Assembly (NCBI RefSeq): GCF_950023065.1
Contig: NC_088679.1
Span: 32,674,001-32,738,000, forward strand
Direction: 5' to 3'
DNA from: Planococcus citri
Lineage: Eukaryota > Arthropoda > Insecta > Hemiptera > Pseudococcidae
Length of the DNA stretch: 64,000 bases
Below, one piece after another: positions 1 to 11,950 of the stretch. The notes beneath the pieces are model-generated. The model saw nothing but the letters and a program-made list of their open reading frames with translations, was not told the DNA's origin and did not search any database. Positions within the stretch are counted from its first letter, which is position 1. Each line of letters opens with the position of its first letter. Position numbers and translations under genes: made by a program.

Positions 1-2845
1 TGGTTTATATAAAAGGCTTCTCACGTGGGAAAATTTAAACTCTTCGCTAATGCCTGGGTGATTTTCTTTGGGGAATTGTTAACATTAGAAGTATAAGGTC
101 CCTTCGAAGCAGTGTTCTTTTGTAGTATTAGACCATTCCGATGGGATTGATGGTTTCTCTTTTAATGTTGTATGATTATATAGGTATTCCCCTTTCTCTA
201 TTTACCCGGGCCATTCTTTTGCGACTTCTCAAAAACGAATAGGTACCAACCCAGCGACCCATTTAACTGGTGCAGATTACATCGCGCAGCAATAAAATGT
301 ACGCGTTTTCCTTTCGACTAAATTATTCGTCATTTTTACCTTCTCTTTTTAGTATTAAGATTTCTAAAAGACTTTCCCAACGAGCGGCTTTTTTCCTTAT
401 GGAAGTTTTTTGGCGAGATTACCGAGATTTTGTAAATTACATTTACCCTAATTTCGGCAGCAGCGAGTCGACTTAATAACCACGTCCGGCTTTACCGGAG
501 TTTTAGCCGAGCTGCGAACGCCAACGCGAACGGTTCCATTATCGAGGAAAACAGTGCTGATTTTAATTCCTCATCGTAGCGGATAATTTTTCGCTTTGGT
601 ACAGATTTCGAATTTGACATTCGTCAAAATAGAGTATTATCTAACTGTCGAGTATTGAAAACTTGTCATTTGGTTTAATGAATATTTTAATGGTACGATA
701 TGAATGACAACACGAGTTGTATAGGTAGGTACATATTTGATTTTACTCGTATTTCAACGAAAATTACACCTATATAGCGAGTTTGACTGAAAATCCACGT
801 TGATTGTATAGAGAAGTGGAAAACTATTACCTGTTTGATTGAATACTCGAAAATGTAGGTACATAGTTGGACCGACGGATTTGAAAGGTCGACATTTGAA
901 GGCGTTAACGCGTGCTATAAGCGTACCTAACAACAGGGTGTCGATTTGTTTTAAGTTAGATTCGCATTCGTCGAAATTTGCTACGAGGAAATGCCGCTTC
1001 GAATGGTGAATTAATTTAAATGCCGCATCAACGTAGAAACGTCCCTTCGAATTATGACAATTACTTTCCAAAGCCGAATGATGAAGATTTTCGTAGGTTT
1101 TGGTAGAGTATAAAAAAACGAGTTGCTTATTTACATGTTGTTTTTTTTACAGAAGAAGAATGTAACAACAATCTACCTACGGTTCTGTGATTTTTTTTTT
1201 CAAGCCTCTTTTAAATTTTTTTAGGAAAAAAGTAACTACCAAAAAAAATTTTACATGAGAAATTTTATTGAAGAAGAAACAAGCTAGGCCTATATAGGTA
1301 GGTATGTACAGTCAATCAACATTGACAAGATCACCAAAAAAAAAAAATGTCATTATAGCTTTCCAATTTTTGAAATTTGATGGGCGTAAAATCTTGAAAA
1401 ATGTCATAAAAATTTTCTTTGAACATTTGAAAAGAGAAATACATTTTTAATGTGTTGACCTTGAATGTTTTTTGTTTTTTTTTTTCTTAGATAAATGCAA
1501 CTTTGCTATAGGTGGATCACATTTACCTACTCGCTTGAAAACCATATCAATCGAAAGTAGAAAAAATCGCTTATATACGAGTACTTATGTATTGAACAAC
1601 TTACAAGTACATATTTTTGAAAAATAAATTAAAATTTACAAACGAAACTTCTTTTTGAAAATTGAAATTTTTTTGGCCAAAAAAGTTCAAAAGTAGCCAT
1701 TTGAAAAATACATAGTCAAATTTCAATAAATCGACCTAGAAAGCTGAGTTTTGGTAAAATATCTACCCTATTTTCGATCCACTGAATTCGATTGAAAATG
1801 GTTTCATCTCGTATTTAAGCAACTGGAGGCTCCAGAACTTCCCAGAACGGTTCGAAACAGTTTTCAATTGAATTCGAGGCGCTCAAAAATAGTGTGTATA
1901 GCAAAATTCAGCTTTGTAAGTCAATTTGGTAAATTAATTTCGTTCTTTTACTCTCAATTTAGAAAATCGTGCCAAAATAACTTACTCGTGAAAATTCGTC
2001 AAGGATCTCTAGAAATTCTATTCGAATACCTACCTGTGAAAAATGTTCACGATTCTGTGAAGATCCAAATTTAAATTCAGACTTTTTCAAATTATTTGAG
2101 AATCCATTTCAAAATAAAATCCAACAAACGATGTAGGTGCCAATAGATCTCCGTAAATTTCATTCAGTTTTCAAAATTTCTTCAGACATCTCAAAACGTT
2201 ATAAATAATAAATAAAAATACACACATATTATTAATGTTTCCAAGGGTATCTGAAAAATTATACAAAAATGTAACCCCTTGAAAACTGCTTAGAAATCGC
2301 ATTAAATTCAGAAGATTCACACAATACCACCAAAACCTCATTCAAATCGAAAAATATTTTTTAAAAAACTACATAATATCAGGAGTCAAAATTGTTCAGA
2401 AATTCATTCAAAATCAGCGTAATTTGTTGAAAACTGTTTCGAGATCAATTCAGTCTCGGAAAATCCTGCAAAAAATTTCATGAAGTGAGTAATCTACGAG
2501 TATGTATCTGAGAATCGTCTCGAAATCTATTCAAAATTATAATACTATCTCCAATTTTTTTGAAATGCCTGCATACTAGCAGAACCATCGAGAGGGGGGA
2601 GTGAAAGGGACAGTTTGCCCCGTGCCCGCGCTTTCTGGAGGGCCAACCTGTTTTTTTACTTCTCAAAATACAAATTTTCGCAAGCTTTTGACTTTGCTTC
2701 GCTGATGCTTGTTTTCTTTTTTTTTTCAAAATTTAAATTAAAAAAAAATACATAGATCCCCAAAAATCCAAAACAGAAAATGAAAATTTTTTGAAGTCCA
2801 ATGGATGTGGTGTCAATTGGCAAAATTGGTATTTAGGTGCAGTAT
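1..2845. other. AT-rich region without a supported gene
   Basis: Only short open frames without recognisable domains occur here. The stretch is AT-rich with many homopolymer runs. Part of it, about 1822-1945, is a copy of a dispersed repeat also seen near 17.5 and 28.2 kb (and inverted near 26.3 kb), sharing the phrases ctggaggctccagaact and gtcaatttggtaaatt. The rest looks like intron or intergenic DNA. No promoter, RNA gene or splice-supported exon could be defended. Confidence 0.6.
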
Positions 2846-3413
2846 TTGTTGATCCAACTGCCAGACATTTTCTGTATGCAGATGACCTAGCAGCAACTGC
2901 TCAGGGGGATACATACATAGAGGTACAAGGAATGTTGCAGGAAACCCTGAATTAACTAGAGACTTACTATGTGGATAATGCCCTCAGACCAAATTCATCC
3001 AAAAGTCAAGTGTGTAGCTTCCACCTGAAGAATGCAAAGGCAAAGTGCACATTGAAGCTGGTACGGGGAGGAGTGCAGCTGGAGAATTGTGAAAATCCCA
3101 AGTACCTAGGAATCACGCTAGATGGAACCCTCACTTATAAGAGACATTTTGAGAACACCGAAATGATGGTGGAAGCAAGAAACAACCTAATGCAGAAACT
3201 GGTATCAACAAGATGGGGAGCAAATCTAAAGATACTGAGGACAACAGCCATGACACTGTGCTACTCTACAGCAGAGTAGGGATGCGCTGCCTGAGGCCAA
3301 TCAGCACACACTAAGAAGATCGACATAGCTCTCAACAACACCATGAGAATTGTGTCTGGTTGCCTCCAACCAACCAGTGTTAAATACCTACCAAGAATAT
3401 GTGGCATTGCGCC

Positions 3414-3703
3414 CACTGACTTTTTAGATATGGACTGCTAGCGGCCCATAAGCTTAACATACGGCTATTGTCTTAAACATAGTAAATCAAGGGTTGCAAT
3501 CTGCGCATGCGCCAGCTCTGTTGTGACGTTATACCACCCAGATACCATTACACGGAGGTGCGGGAGGTGTAACATTGTCACGTGGTACAACGTCATTTTT
3601 CAGATTCTGGCATGTGCAGAAGCCAAACCTCGACTAACTGATGAACTATGTTCAAGACCATTGGCTTATGTACCGCTAGCAGTCCATATCTAAAAGGTCA
3701 ATG
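3414..3703. mobile_element. hAT-like MITE, 290 bp, inserted in the dead retrotransposon
   Basis: Terminal inverted repeats of about 30 bp: the left end starts CACTGACTTTTTAGATATGG and the right end is its near complement, ending ATATCTAAAAGGTCAATG. The flanks are 8-bp duplications, ATTGCGCC (3406-3413) and ATTGTGCC (3704-3711), differing by one base. An 8-bp duplication and ends starting CA fit the hAT superfamily. There is no coding capacity. Removing the element and one duplication restores the reverse transcriptase frame. Confidence 0.88.
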
Positions 3704-4579
3704 ATTGTGCCTCCTGGGATACGACGGTGTGTGGCAGCAGATCCCTCACGGAAAAATACTACTAGTATTTGCAAAAACTACTAGTATACTTGTAATTCAC
3801 TAGTAGTATTTCAAAAATACTACTAGTAAAATTTCAAAAATACTACTAGTAAATTACTTCACTTGTAGTATTTGGCAAAAACTACTAGTTTAAATTCATG
3901 TTCACTAGTAGTATTTTAGAAGTACTAGTAGTAAGTGAAATCACTTTTATTTTACTAGTAGTATTTCGCAAAAACTACAAGTGTAAATTTATGTTCACTA
4001 GTAGTATTTTGGAAGTACTAGTAGTAAGTGAAATCACTTTTATTTCACTAGTAGAATTCTGCAAAAACTACAAATTCAAATTTACTAGTAGTTATTAGAA
4101 GTACTAATAGTATTCAAAAAACCAACTAGTTTTCTGGGAGCAAAAATTTGTCAATTTTGTTTGAAAAGCCAAAAAACCACAAGTCAAAAAATTATAAATG
4201 TGGAAACACTGTACCTATTGAAATTTTTTTTTATTATTATTCTATCACATAATAGATAACTACCTATTTACTGAACTTTTTAAAAATTGTTATTCAAGTC
4301 ACCCCTTTTTAAAATTTCAAATGTCTTCGATCTTTCTTTTTTTCTTTTTTTTGATTTGGACAGGTCTGATTTTTTTGATGATACTAGGTATAGCTTTTAC
4401 TTTTTAAATATGTACCTACTTATTACAAAAATTTCAATTGTGGTCCTGTCAGAATTATCTAGTTATGGGTAAATGATTGAAATCAATCTGAAAATTGATT
4501 ACAACTTCATTTCTGGGAGCTCAATAAATACCAAAAAAAAAATGAATAAATAAATAAATAAACAAATAAGTAGATAAAA

Positions 4580-4760
4580 AAAAATTTCGAGGCACCAGCC
4601 CCCTCCGAGGGGGGAGGGGAGAGAAGAGGACCGGAAAAAAGTTCATTTTTAAAAATAAAACTCAAATTCCAGTTGAAAAATGAAAAAAAAATTTTCGAGG
4701 CACCAGCCCCCTCCGAGAGGGGAAGGGAGGGGAGATGAACGGGGGAAAAAATGAGTACTT
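4580..4760. repeat. Two-copy tandem repeat inside the ACTAGT element
   Basis: Two copies of a unit of about 110 bp, each opening with ttcgaggcaccagccccctc followed by a G-rich purine run. GC content is far above the surroundings. Confidence 0.75.
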
Positions 4761-5159
4761 AATAGAAAAAAAATCGCTTTGCCAATTGTTATTTAAAAAT
4801 TTTTTCATAATCAAGTATGAAATTAGTTACAATCAAAGTTTGGGTAATCATGAGTAAAATATTATTAATTTATTAGCCTATGCACTAAATTTGAAAAAAA
4901 TTGAAAAAATTCATTTTAAAAAATGAAAAACATTAATAAATCATCGTTCTTGTTTATTCCTGTTCAAATACATTGCAAAAAAATTTTAAAAATTGAAAAA
5001 AAATTTTTTGATCAAACTTAATATTTTACTTCAAACCCCTTGTAGTCAACCACGAGTGGTGGCGTGCTCCTCTAATCCTTGAAATAAACTACTAGTATGA
5101 TATGATGATACTACTAGTGATAATACTAGTAGTACATGTATGTACTAGTAGTAATTTTT

Positions 5160-5270
5160 ACTAGTATGTATTTTCGTATTACTAGTTTTCTACTACTAGT
5201 TGGAAACTACTAGTACTACTAGTGGTTTAACTAGTAGTAGAAAACTAGTAATACGAAAATACATACTAGT
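5160..5270. repeat. Perfect 42-bp inverted repeat (hairpin)
   Basis: Arms 5160-5201 and 5229-5270 are exact reverse complements by eye, with a 27-bp spacer also built from ACTAGT words. The hairpin lies in the subterminal array of the 1.56-kb element. Confidence 0.85.
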
Positions 5271-5789
5271 GAAAAAAAAACTAGTAGTATTTTTCTGTGA
5301 GGGATGTAGAGAGGACAAAAAAGGAACAAGACCCCTGTCATGTTATGTTCAACCAGAAAGAGATGACCCCAAGGCTGAGGTCCAGGAGGAGTTTTATGAA
5401 AGAGAAGCATGTGATGAAAGTAGACCCAGTCGAGGGGAGAGAGAAAATATGGTCGGATCTGGAGAAGGCCACATGTAATAAGAACTTGGCAAGTGGACAC
5501 GAATTGCCATATGCAGAGTGGCTCACACTGAACCGGATCGGAGCTGGATGCGCCCGGATGGCAGTTAACTTTACTAGATGGGGGATCCAGGATGATGTGA
5601 AGTGTCTGGATTGCGGACAAAGACAGAATGACGACCACCTCCACGTATGTGGCACAGGCACTGCATACACTAGAGAGGAGCTGTGGGGAGAAATGAACAA
5701 CCACACTTAAGACCTGGTGCAGAGATGGAAGGGGAGAGTTTAAGGTAATCCGAATGTCCCGGACACGAGAAGAAGAAAAAGAAGTCAGA

Positions 5790-8700
5790 AAATTTCCCGT
5801 CGGACTCCCTCCTCCCTCTTCCTCTATAAAAAACCTGAACACAGTTTCGTCAATACCACATTGGCTCTCGATGGCCTTACATATGTACTAGTAAGAACCA
5901 GAAACCACTCCTAAAATTGACGTTAGTATTCCAGTGTTTTCTAGAACCATCCTAAAGTACATTTCAGGATCGAGAATTCCTACAAAAATTTTACAATAAT
6001 ATTATGTATAAGGTACTCCCCTTGAGACGAAATTATCTACCTACCAAACTGTGAGGTGAGTTTCTATCAGAAACAACACAAATCTAACTAGTAGGTAAAT
6101 ACAATCAAACATCATTTCATTCAAAAATAAAATAATTAGGTACCTATTCTAAAATCATATTCTCTAGTCTCTACTCAACACATTACACACATTGTTAATC
6201 CCCATCCCCATCGAATACTTTTTTCCTCACTTGCTCATTACGCGAACAATCTACATCCGCGTATATTCGACTAATTCAACTTCAACAGGTGAACGTATAT
6301 AGCACCATCCAAGTACTCACTAGCGTACTTTTTACCATTATATAGCAAAACAACTCTGGTAATTTCACCATCCATCAAAACTAAAGTAACCTACAATGGA
6401 ACAAATAACAAGACGACGAAAAAAAGAACTACCACGTAAGTGCCGAAAGTTCTCTCTCTTTGTGCAAATTGTACGTACAACTGCAGCACTACATCCTTCG
6501 AACGAAGCTTCGCCATACATTACCTCACATACACAATTACATATTCCCAAATGCCTTCACGTTTGCGACTTGAAATTTGCACTACAATTTAGCAGCAACG
6601 ATAAAGTACCTCGGCGAAAAGGCAACCCACCGTTACACTTCTACCGCAATATAATGATTTTATTTCACAAATAAAATTAACAACGAGGAAGCTCTCGCAA
6701 GACTCAGACATCCTTCTGAAACTCTTCCTTTTTCTCTCGTCGTCGTCTTTCGCGTATTCCTACGAGAATAACAACTTATAAAAGCACGAAAATTATCGTT
6801 TTATTATCTTCTTATATACAGACAGTATACGAGTAAAACGTATCATAATACACGAGAACAGCCTATACCATTACCACAACATAACAAAGGACACCAGTAA
6901 GACGTATAGGAGTATATTAAGTATACCGGGCAATAATACATATAACAATTCGGCATATTATATTATAAGTAAGTATAAGTGTTCTCCGGCATCAGAGTCT
7001 TATAAACTTTCAAGACGATATACGTGTAAGATTTTTACCTAAATACTTTGCCAGTTTTATTACTTCCATTAGGTATGTATTTGCTTGTATTTCACCTAAA
7101 ACGTCTCCGAGAAAAGAAATCCGATTACGATAAAAACATTTTACAATCGTACAAAACTTCGGAGGATTTTGAAATCTTGCAGCTGCATTTTGTACCTCAT
7201 CGTTCAACCACGTAAAACTTTCGAACCACTTTATTTTTTTTTTCTTCTTATGCATATGCTTGATTAAATTTCAAACGAAAAAAAAACTGGGGTAAAGAAT
7301 GAAAAAAAAAACACGACAGGGAAAAGAAAACGCGAAGCTAGAATTAGAACTACGCGTACAGATAGGTAGGTATAAGCGGAGAAAGTTTCATTAAAAGATA
7401 AAATCTGGGATGAATTTCGTTGCTCGCGAGCACTAATTTGTTAGGAGTATTTTCCGCAGAAATAATCGCTTTCGCCAATTCGCTTTTTAGTTATCTGGTA
7501 AAAAAATAAAAGGATAAAATTTATCGAAAATATTCGCAATACTTTAATATCACTATATACGAAACATCTTGCAACGGAATAAAGGGAAAAAAATATATCC
7601 CCTGCTACAATAAACCACATACATCAATTATATCGCAATTTCCAGATTTATTTTTAGCCTCGAGAGTAAAAATAAAAAAAAAAAGAAACCAAGAAAGAGG
7701 AAACCGTTTCGTTATTTATACGCGATGATTTTCATGTTTTCGCCAAAAACACACACACAAATGCCCTAAAGATAACAAAAAGTATCCGCCGTATGGGGAC
7801 CAAATCGTAATACAAGGTAAATCTATCATAAACGATATAGCCACTAAAGTCTCGTCTCGGGCTAAAGCTGAAGAAAAACATTCAACATAAACTTCACAAC
7901 CGCATATACACATAGGCTACACGCGTTACACATTTTTTTCTCTCTCTTTTTTCTTCCGCCTAATAATCTCGCAAGATTTATATTTAATAGAATATTTCGC
8001 CGCTAGTTACACATACGCAATCTTTCGACGCATAAATTTAAACTTTAATCGGTATAAATCAAAAAATACTCCCAAGTGTCGAGTATTTTATTCGCCGTGA
8101 AAAAACCACCCCCGTCGTATTTTTCTTTTCTCGCGGATTCGAAAGTTGTATGCCGCGAAGGTGGAGAAGGGGGAGGTGGGAGAGAACACCATCATCATTA
8201 TCATCATCCACCATCAACCATCACGACACACAGTGCAAGAAACTAGGTACTCTGAACGGCAGGAAGTAGGTATAATTTTAATAAACGCCCCGGCGCTTCT
8301 TACGAGTATATAGCGTCATAAAACGTTATATCGAGCTCGGTATAATCGTTGTGGGTTAAATATATAGGACGATTGTAACCCTCGTCGTCGCTCTCGGTAT
8401 GTGTGTGTGGTACTGCTGGTAATTACACATACTCCAAATCGGATGTGTTACAATTATTAATATGGTTATACTGCTCGTACGAGTAGCATTATTGCCAGGT
8501 CTACCTAGCTACATTGTATAGGGTTGCTTTTACACCATGTATGTCCATTAATTTGCCATATCGAAGATGTTAATTTTACTCATCAACGAACCTTATTGTC
8601 CATTTGTAAAGTACCTTCAGAGTCTTTTCATACACATTCTTGTGAGAGTGCATTCAATATGGTTTTATCTTGTTTGAAAATCGCTACTTCTATTACACAT

Positions 8701-9870
8701 TTATTACTTTATACGAGCCAGAATCATCCGCACGAACTGACTACAATTATCGCCGAGTCTCGTATCCGCGGGCGTGCTTCTTCGTTGAACAAGACGATTA
8801 CGCGCGAGTTTCGCCTCAGTAAAAAAAATTTTAAACCCGAAAATTTGTGCGGCGAAAAAAAAATTCATAATTTATATATCCCAGATCTAGCACGTTGTTT
8901 AAGCATCACTTGAACCTAAAACGTAAATTTTCCCCATGTATAAAAAGAAAGAGGCATAGAAGAGGAAACGGCTCAACACAACGAATGCGCGAAATTTCCC
9001 AAGGCATAAATAACGTCACTATACCGACATTGTAAAAAGAAACAAAAAACAATAACCTCTCAACTTGTTCTTACATCTAGTGATTTTTCTATCTCTGTTT
9101 TGCTGCAGGTTTTTGTTTTCTTTTTCTTGGGCGTTTTTATTTATATTAATTTCGACCTCGATTTTTTATTCTTTTTTTTTGTCGTCTTGGTTTTCTTAAT
9201 TTTTTACTTCTCGGTTTTTTTATTCATTAAGAGAACTGTTGTCCTTATAATGTATCTGTTTACGTCAGAGTTTATGTGTAGGTATGGTAAGTTGTACCTA
9301 CTCGTACTTTCAATATGGCATATGGGCAACATTCATGTAGAACGTTTTTTTTTTACAGTTGGTACTCGACTGCGTAGAAGCACAAAAAAGATTTTATACC
9401 CAAATTTCGCTAACATGTCATATTAAAGGCGTTACAAGGCTTATAAATGTTCCAAGCGCTGAAACGTCTAAACTACTACAATAGAGAGATGGAATTAGTG
9501 CGCAACCTTTTCGATAAGTATCGTTAAATACTGCTGAAAAGTTCCAATACAAATTTTGCCTGCCGGCTGTATTAAAGGTGTTACAAGCCTTACAAGTGTT
9601 CGTAAAGTTTCGAAACGCCTTCAACGTTGTAACAGATAATACGTACTTGGATGAATTTCGTGTATTTTTTAAACCAACAGAATAATTTTGAATGAAAATT
9701 TTACCAGCTAGGGATGTTTTCAAGGGCACCCTGAAAGCCACGAGAACGAGATGTGGAACAAAACGTGGAATAAGGTACCTATGAAGTTTTTGACGAACCT
9801 ATATATTTTTTTGGGATGATGGTCTAGGTATATCGAGCTTATTTAGAATATTTGGGTAACTCATCACTCA
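5790..9870. other. Low-repeat region without a confident gene
   Basis: This stretch has fewer transposon remnants and more balanced words (acgagta, tcgtcgtc), so it could be intronic or regulatory DNA of a larger gene. One possible short exon is listed separately at 6396. About 9425-9470 and 9570-9620 are diverged copies of a unit containing aaaggcgttacaaggcttataa and aaaggtgttacaagccttacaa, roughly 148 bp apart. The open frames at 8524-8913 and 9418-9741 have no recognisable domain. Confidence 0.5.
6396..6435 (+). CDS. Possible first coding exon (very short)
   Basis: An ATG in good context (ctacaATGG) opens a short basic stretch, MEQITRRRKKELP, that runs straight into a consensus donor (CCAC|gtaagtgc, donor starting at 6436). 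The reading frame continues past the donor, so splicing is not required. No partner exon was found. The product is unknown and this may be chance. Confidence 0.2.
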
Positions 9871-9874
9871 TTTC

Positions 9875-10624
9875 AATTGAATGGTGCTATTCAAGAAGGT
9901 CCTATCGCCAAAAAACTGGTTTTGAGAAAAACACATTTTTATATTTCAGTGTTTTGCTATTTTGGTTTACAATGATATAGCGAGCTCCGGTTTTTTTTGT
10001 TGAACAGAAGCATCTTTCCACTATTTATTTCCTGCTTAGTAATTTTTTTTCCACCACCAATATTTCCATGGGAGCGCTTTACAAAAGAGACCTTGATAGG
10101 ATCTTCTTGAAACGACAGGACCTTCTTGCGGTTATTCCACCTAAAAATCGATTTTATTCCTTTTCAAACCCACCAAAAACATGAAATAGTTCAGACAACT
10201 TGTTAGGTACGTAATTTACAAGTTTAAAACACCAACTCTTGAGGAAAAAATTAAATTCAGAATCACTCGATTTTTTTCATTTTTACAAAATTTGACTTCC
10301 GTCGCACCCCACTCCCCCTCCCCCAAGGGGTCGGGCAAAAAAAGGACATCGGATTCGAATTCCTCGTTGAAAATTACTACGAAATCACTACTTCCAACTC
10401 TTGAGTTTTGTTGTAAAACCCCATGCGCCCTTTTTTTTGCCATCCAAGTCACTGTGGTGAGCCGTCCTCACCAAATTCATATGGCTGCTGTTTGTGAAAA
10501 ACACCACATGGTGAGCTGCGGTTTGCACCATTGTGTGCAGAAAATGTCAGAGATTCAAATTTCATGAACTCCTCAAAAAGGTCCTATCGGTCGATAGGAC
10601 CTTCTTGAATAGCACCATTCAATT
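9875..10624. mobile_element. TIR element, 750 bp
   Basis: Terminal inverted repeats of 33 bp: the left starts AATTGAATGGTGCTATTCAA and the right ends with the complement, TTGAATAGCACCATTCAATT. The GGTCCTATCG word recurs next to the termini. Inside, 10235-10460 is related to the arms of the element at 26.85-28.11 kb (shared ggattcgaattcctcgttga and a C-rich block), so this copy is composite or of the same family. No clear target duplication and no transposase. Confidence 0.75.
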
Positions 10625-10959
10625 TATAGACGAAAAAATTCTTGAATTAGCGAATTTTCAACATTTTTAAAAAGGTTTGGGCGTATCTATTCACCATCTC
10701 ATGGACCTCAATGTGATCAAAATTACTCGTATTTTCTGAGGCTCAGTTTTTACATTTAGGCTATGTATTTTATGATTTTAGACCCAGAAAAGTCAACGCA
10801 ACGACAAAACCTGCCAAAATAATTGGAATAATGATTTTAAAAATTTTGAAGGCATTTTCTACCCCGTCTTAAGATCCTTCGCATCTAAAGTATGATTGGA
10901 ATACTTAATGTATTTCTGGATGGACTGAAAAAACAAAAATTTCAGAGGATTTCAGGAGT

Positions 10960-11950
10960 TGAAAATCACCCAGAAAAAATGCCAGTCTCCGAAGTATCCC
11001 TGGAGGCAAAATGTAAGTTCTGAAAAAATTTGGTCTCTGCCTGAAATTTGTTTTGGAAAAAATGATCCAGCTTCAAAAGATAAAAGTAGTTCTCATTTGA
11101 GATTCTGCTTCGATCTGAGCGATTGCAGTCAACATCCAAAATTTTTAGCTCTGGAGGTGCCCATAAAAGGGGGATATGGGTCCTCAAAGAAAGGGAATCG
11201 CTCTGTAGCTCCCAGGGTGTCCACTCATTTCTAGAAATGATTTTCCCTGACTTTTCCAGGTTCTCCAGATCAATTTCTCCAATTTTCCAGATTCTTGAAA
11301 AATGAATTACACACGGATCAGGTGGAGAGGGGGGATGTCAAATTTTTTCGAACATCATGAGCTTCAAATATCGTTAATAGATCTACAGTTGTGCCCTTTT
11401 TTTCCAAGCATGAGTAGTATGACTGTGTGTTCAATAAGATGGCCCTTATTTAAACTTGGTGGGCAAATTTTTTTTGGTTTTTTAGTGGGGAAAATCAAGA
11501 TTTTAACGTGCTGAGCTCAATCGATCGCATTAATTATCCCAAAATATTGAAAGATATCATTCTTGAAAATGGGGAAATATTTTGGAATGCAGTGGTGCCA
11601 ATTTTTTGGTCATTTGTGCCAATTATAAAAATTGATAAAAACGGCCAAAAACTTATAAAATTTTTTCGAGTTTCTGAAGTGGGCAACAATGACCAAAAAA
11701 TTGATACCACTGTGTCATAAAACATTCAAGAATGATGTCTTTCAATATGTTGTCATAATTAATGCGATATATTTGCGAAGAAAAAATTTTTCAAGACAGA
11801 AATTTATCCAAAATAACCGATTTGCAGATTTTTAAGAGTTCAATAGAACCCTAAAAGTGGTCTTGGATTTCGACGACAACAGCATAGATCGATGCGCAGA
11901 ATCTCAAATATGTACTTTCATTTAAGGACCGGGTCAGCCCCCGAAGCAGG
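10960..11950. repeat. Degenerate inverted-repeat element, related to 40.7-41.46 kb
   Basis: About 11060-11125 contains ttgagattctgcttcgatct and about 11885-11935 contains, on the other strand, a related word ending gagattctgcgcatcgatct. The phrases gataagtag...gagattctgc and agcctagatcgacgcagaatc recur at 40.78 and 41.39 kb. I read these as two decayed copies of one element with long imperfect inverted ends. Boundaries are approximate. Confidence 0.45.
11524..11768. mobile_element. Fold-back MITE, 245 bp
   Basis: The sequence folds back on itself. The left arm begins ATCGCATTAATTAT and the right arm ends ATAATTAATGCGAT, with pairing continuing inward through attgaaagatatcattcttg and its complement, and again in the centre through ccaattttttggtcat and its near complement. 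The open frames on both strands are by-products of the palindrome. Confidence 0.8.

Larger units (their letters stand above)
3743..5303. mobile_element. Non-autonomous TIR element with ACTAGTAGTA arrays, 1,561 bp
   Basis: The element starts CCCTCACGGAAAAATACTAC and ends with the near-perfect complement, GTATTTTTCTGTGAGGG. It lies between AT dinucleotides (3741-3742, 5304-5305), and excision restores the reverse transcriptase frame. Both ends carry dense palindromic ACTAGT / TACTAGTAGTA words (3743-4135 and 5087-5290). Near the right end is a perfect 42-bp inverted repeat (5160-5201 with 5229-5270). The middle holds two copies of a roughly 110-bp unit starting tttcgaggcaccagccccct (about 4587 and 4696). 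No transposase is seen. The superfamily is unclear; a 2-bp duplication would fit Tc1/mariner-like or other groups. Confidence 0.85.
2846..5743 (+). pseudogene. Dead non-LTR retrotransposon (reverse transcriptase C-terminal half), split by two insertions
   Basis: The product would be the C-terminal half of a LINE reverse transcriptase of the jockey/I-like group, which copies element RNA at a nicked target. The catalytic YADD box is at 2875-2886, in the context HFLYADDLAATAQG. It is followed by the thumb-type motif PKYLGITLDGTLTYK and, in the last segment, a Cys/His cluster (CLDCG...DDHLHVC). Retroelement segments are 2846-3413, 3712-3742 and 5306-5743; between them lie two younger transposons. 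The 5' half, with the endonuclease and palm N-terminus, is missing. In-frame stops at 2953 (TAA), 3277 (TAG), 3292 (TGA) and 5707 (TAA) show that it is dead. Removing both insertions with one copy of each target duplication gives a continuous frame (GIAPPGIRR and VAADVERTK), so they arrived after the retrotransposon. Clade assignment is tentative. Confidence 0.9.

Noticed and set aside
3743..5303. CRISPR-like array of ACTAGTAGTA repeats
   Set aside because: Words are palindromic, irregularly spaced and part of a TIR element in a eukaryotic genome.
5231..5842. 203-codon minus-strand open frame
   Set aside because: It is antisense to the retrotransposon 3' segment and runs into the ACTAGT element; no domain or start context supports it.
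8524..8913. 129-codon frame as a host gene
   Set aside because: No domain, codon use like background, and no splice or polyadenylation context; kept out of the gene list.
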